From assembly GCF_024752355.1 (NCBI RefSeq), contig NZ_JANTHZ010000003.1:186001-250000 (forward strand): DNA of 64,000 nt. Reading direction: 5' to 3'. The notes beneath the pieces are model-generated. The model saw only the letters and a list, made by a program, of their open reading frames with translations, made no database searches and had not been told where the DNA came from. Positions 63,446-64,000 of this stretch are shown here, one piece after another (position 1 is the first letter of the stretch; each line of letters begins with the position of its first letter). This DNA is from Ancylobacter mangrovi. Lineage in GTDB: Bacteria; Pseudomonadota; Alphaproteobacteria; Rhizobiales; Xanthobacteraceae. A program made the translations under genes and the position numbers.

Positions 63446-63461
63446 CGGACCATCTCGTCCG
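63446..63461. promoter_or_regulatory. Short inverted repeat between upp and the URC1-like gene
   Basis: CGGAC-CATCTC-GTCCG, followed on the + strand by ATTTTTT. It lies in the 228-bp divergent region and may be a regulator site; the 5-bp arms make it weak evidence. Confidence 0.3.
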
Positions 63462-63569
63462 ATTTTTTAACACTTCCGCGCGCAACCTCTTGCGGAACGG
63501 GGGAATTGGCGCTCACATTGAGTGCTTCCCAGCAGCCCGGCACAGGGCCGGACGAGAAGCGAGCCAGTC

Positions 63570-64000
63570 ATGTCCGTCAATGCCAGTGCAGGCGGTCGTT
63601 CCCGCAACCACATCGTCCTCACCTCCCATGGCGCGCCCACCGGCGTCGCCGCCGACGCCCCGACCCTGAACTGGGGCGCCCCGTCCCCGCGCGAGCGCGG
63701 CCCGGTGGTGGCGACGCTGACGGACCCGAAGCGGCGCAACGCCATCGGCACCCATGCGGGCGGCTATTCGGTCTACCGCGCGCTTGCCATCGCCGCCGGC
63801 TCGCTTACCGCCGACTTCCGCGCCGACCTCACCGACACCTCGCCCTCCGACCCGATCGGCCCGCACCCGCAATGGGGCGATCCAGGCAAGATCGTCTCGC
63901 TCGACCCCTACGGCCACATGACCGGGGAGGCGTTCGCCGAGGAGATCGCCGCCGGCATCGACGCGCGGCCGAGCATCGCCATCACCCGCGCCCATATCGA
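63570..64000 (+). CDS. GTP cyclohydrolase II family protein, URC1-like, 5' part
   Basis: The first 143 residues are present; the gene runs off the right edge. The start SRNHIVLTSHGAPTGVAADA with LNWG, RGPVVATLTDPKRRNAIGTH and GGYSVYRALAIAAG match the N-terminal domain (GTP_CH_N) that precedes the GTP cyclohydrolase II domain in URC1 proteins. Riboflavin-type RibA lacks this domain. URC1 works with UPRT (URC6) and URC4 in a uracil breakdown route that starts from UMP. ATG 63570 follows GAGAAG. A urc4-like gene would be expected to the right. Confidence 0.87.
   Translation, partial: MSVNASAGGRSRNHIVLTSHGAPTGVAADAPTLNWGAPSPRERGPVVATLTDPKRRNAIGTHAGGYSVYRALAIAAGSLTADFRADLTDTSPSDPIGPHPQWGDPGKIVSLDPYGHMTGEAFAEEIAAGIDARPSIAITRAHI

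Noticed and set aside
1-64000. Search by eye for CRISPR arrays, insertion sequences, integrases, att sites, tRNA and rRNA genes
   Set aside because: No regularly spaced direct repeats, transposase or integrase motifs, or rRNA/tRNA structures were found.

Overview
High-GC bacterial DNA, 64 kb, densely coded on both strands. Gene content points to an alphaproteobacterium of the order Hyphomicrobiales, plausibly the family Xanthobacteraceae: a Shemin-type 5-aminolevulinate synthase, a FixL/FixJ/FixK oxygen-response cluster, a PodJ-like polarity protein, NikR, and small families typical of that order (DUF6460, DUF952). Genus and species cannot be fixed from sequence alone. I saw no rRNA, tRNA, CRISPR array, insertion sequence, integrase or phage genes.

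Layout. 1-7.8 kb: a truncated LysR regulator, rmuC, def-fmt-acetyltransferase, a 1-Cys peroxiredoxin, a glycine-zipper lipoprotein, an S24-type regulator divergent from DUF952-pyrD. 7.8-16.6 kb: the DNA repair set formed by ATP-dependent ligase, MBL-fold exonuclease, Lhr-type helicase and PdeM-like phosphoesterase, split into two divergent arms around a TPR-methyltransferase gene. 16.9-30 kb: PodJ-like protein, MerR regulator, DsbA-fold isomerase, esterase, YjbQ, a CrbR/CrbS-like two-component pair (the kinase carries a sodium/solute symporter domain) flanking a small 2-TM protein, and mscL. 30.5-50.6 kb: a surface polysaccharide locus with dTDP-rhamnose genes rfbCBDA, four or five glycosyltransferases (several with RgpF-like domains), an epimerase, a methyltransferase, a DegT-type aminotransferase, a left-handed beta-helix acetyltransferase, and a protein with six copies of a 38-residue motif in three pairs. 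50.7-59 kb: an aminotransferase, then fixL-fixJ-receiver-fixK facing hemN, an AbrB-type membrane protein, and hemA. FixK-type boxes lie before fixK and hemN.

59-64 kb holds the most interesting region. A ureohydrolase whose sequence fits the recently recognised nickel-dependent guanidine hydrolases is preceded by a clear guanidine-I (ykkC) riboswitch. It is followed by an extremely histidine-rich protein with a cysteine-free C-terminal domain, and preceded by a HupE/UreJ nickel permease, a near-consensus NikR operator, and nikR itself. Next to these lie upp and, divergently, the start of a URC1-like GTP cyclohydrolase II gene, which together suggest the URC route of uracil catabolism. Guanidine hydrolysis and URC-type uracil breakdown both release urea, and both guanidine hydrolase and urease use nickel. 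The region therefore reads as a nickel and urea nitrogen-scavenging module.
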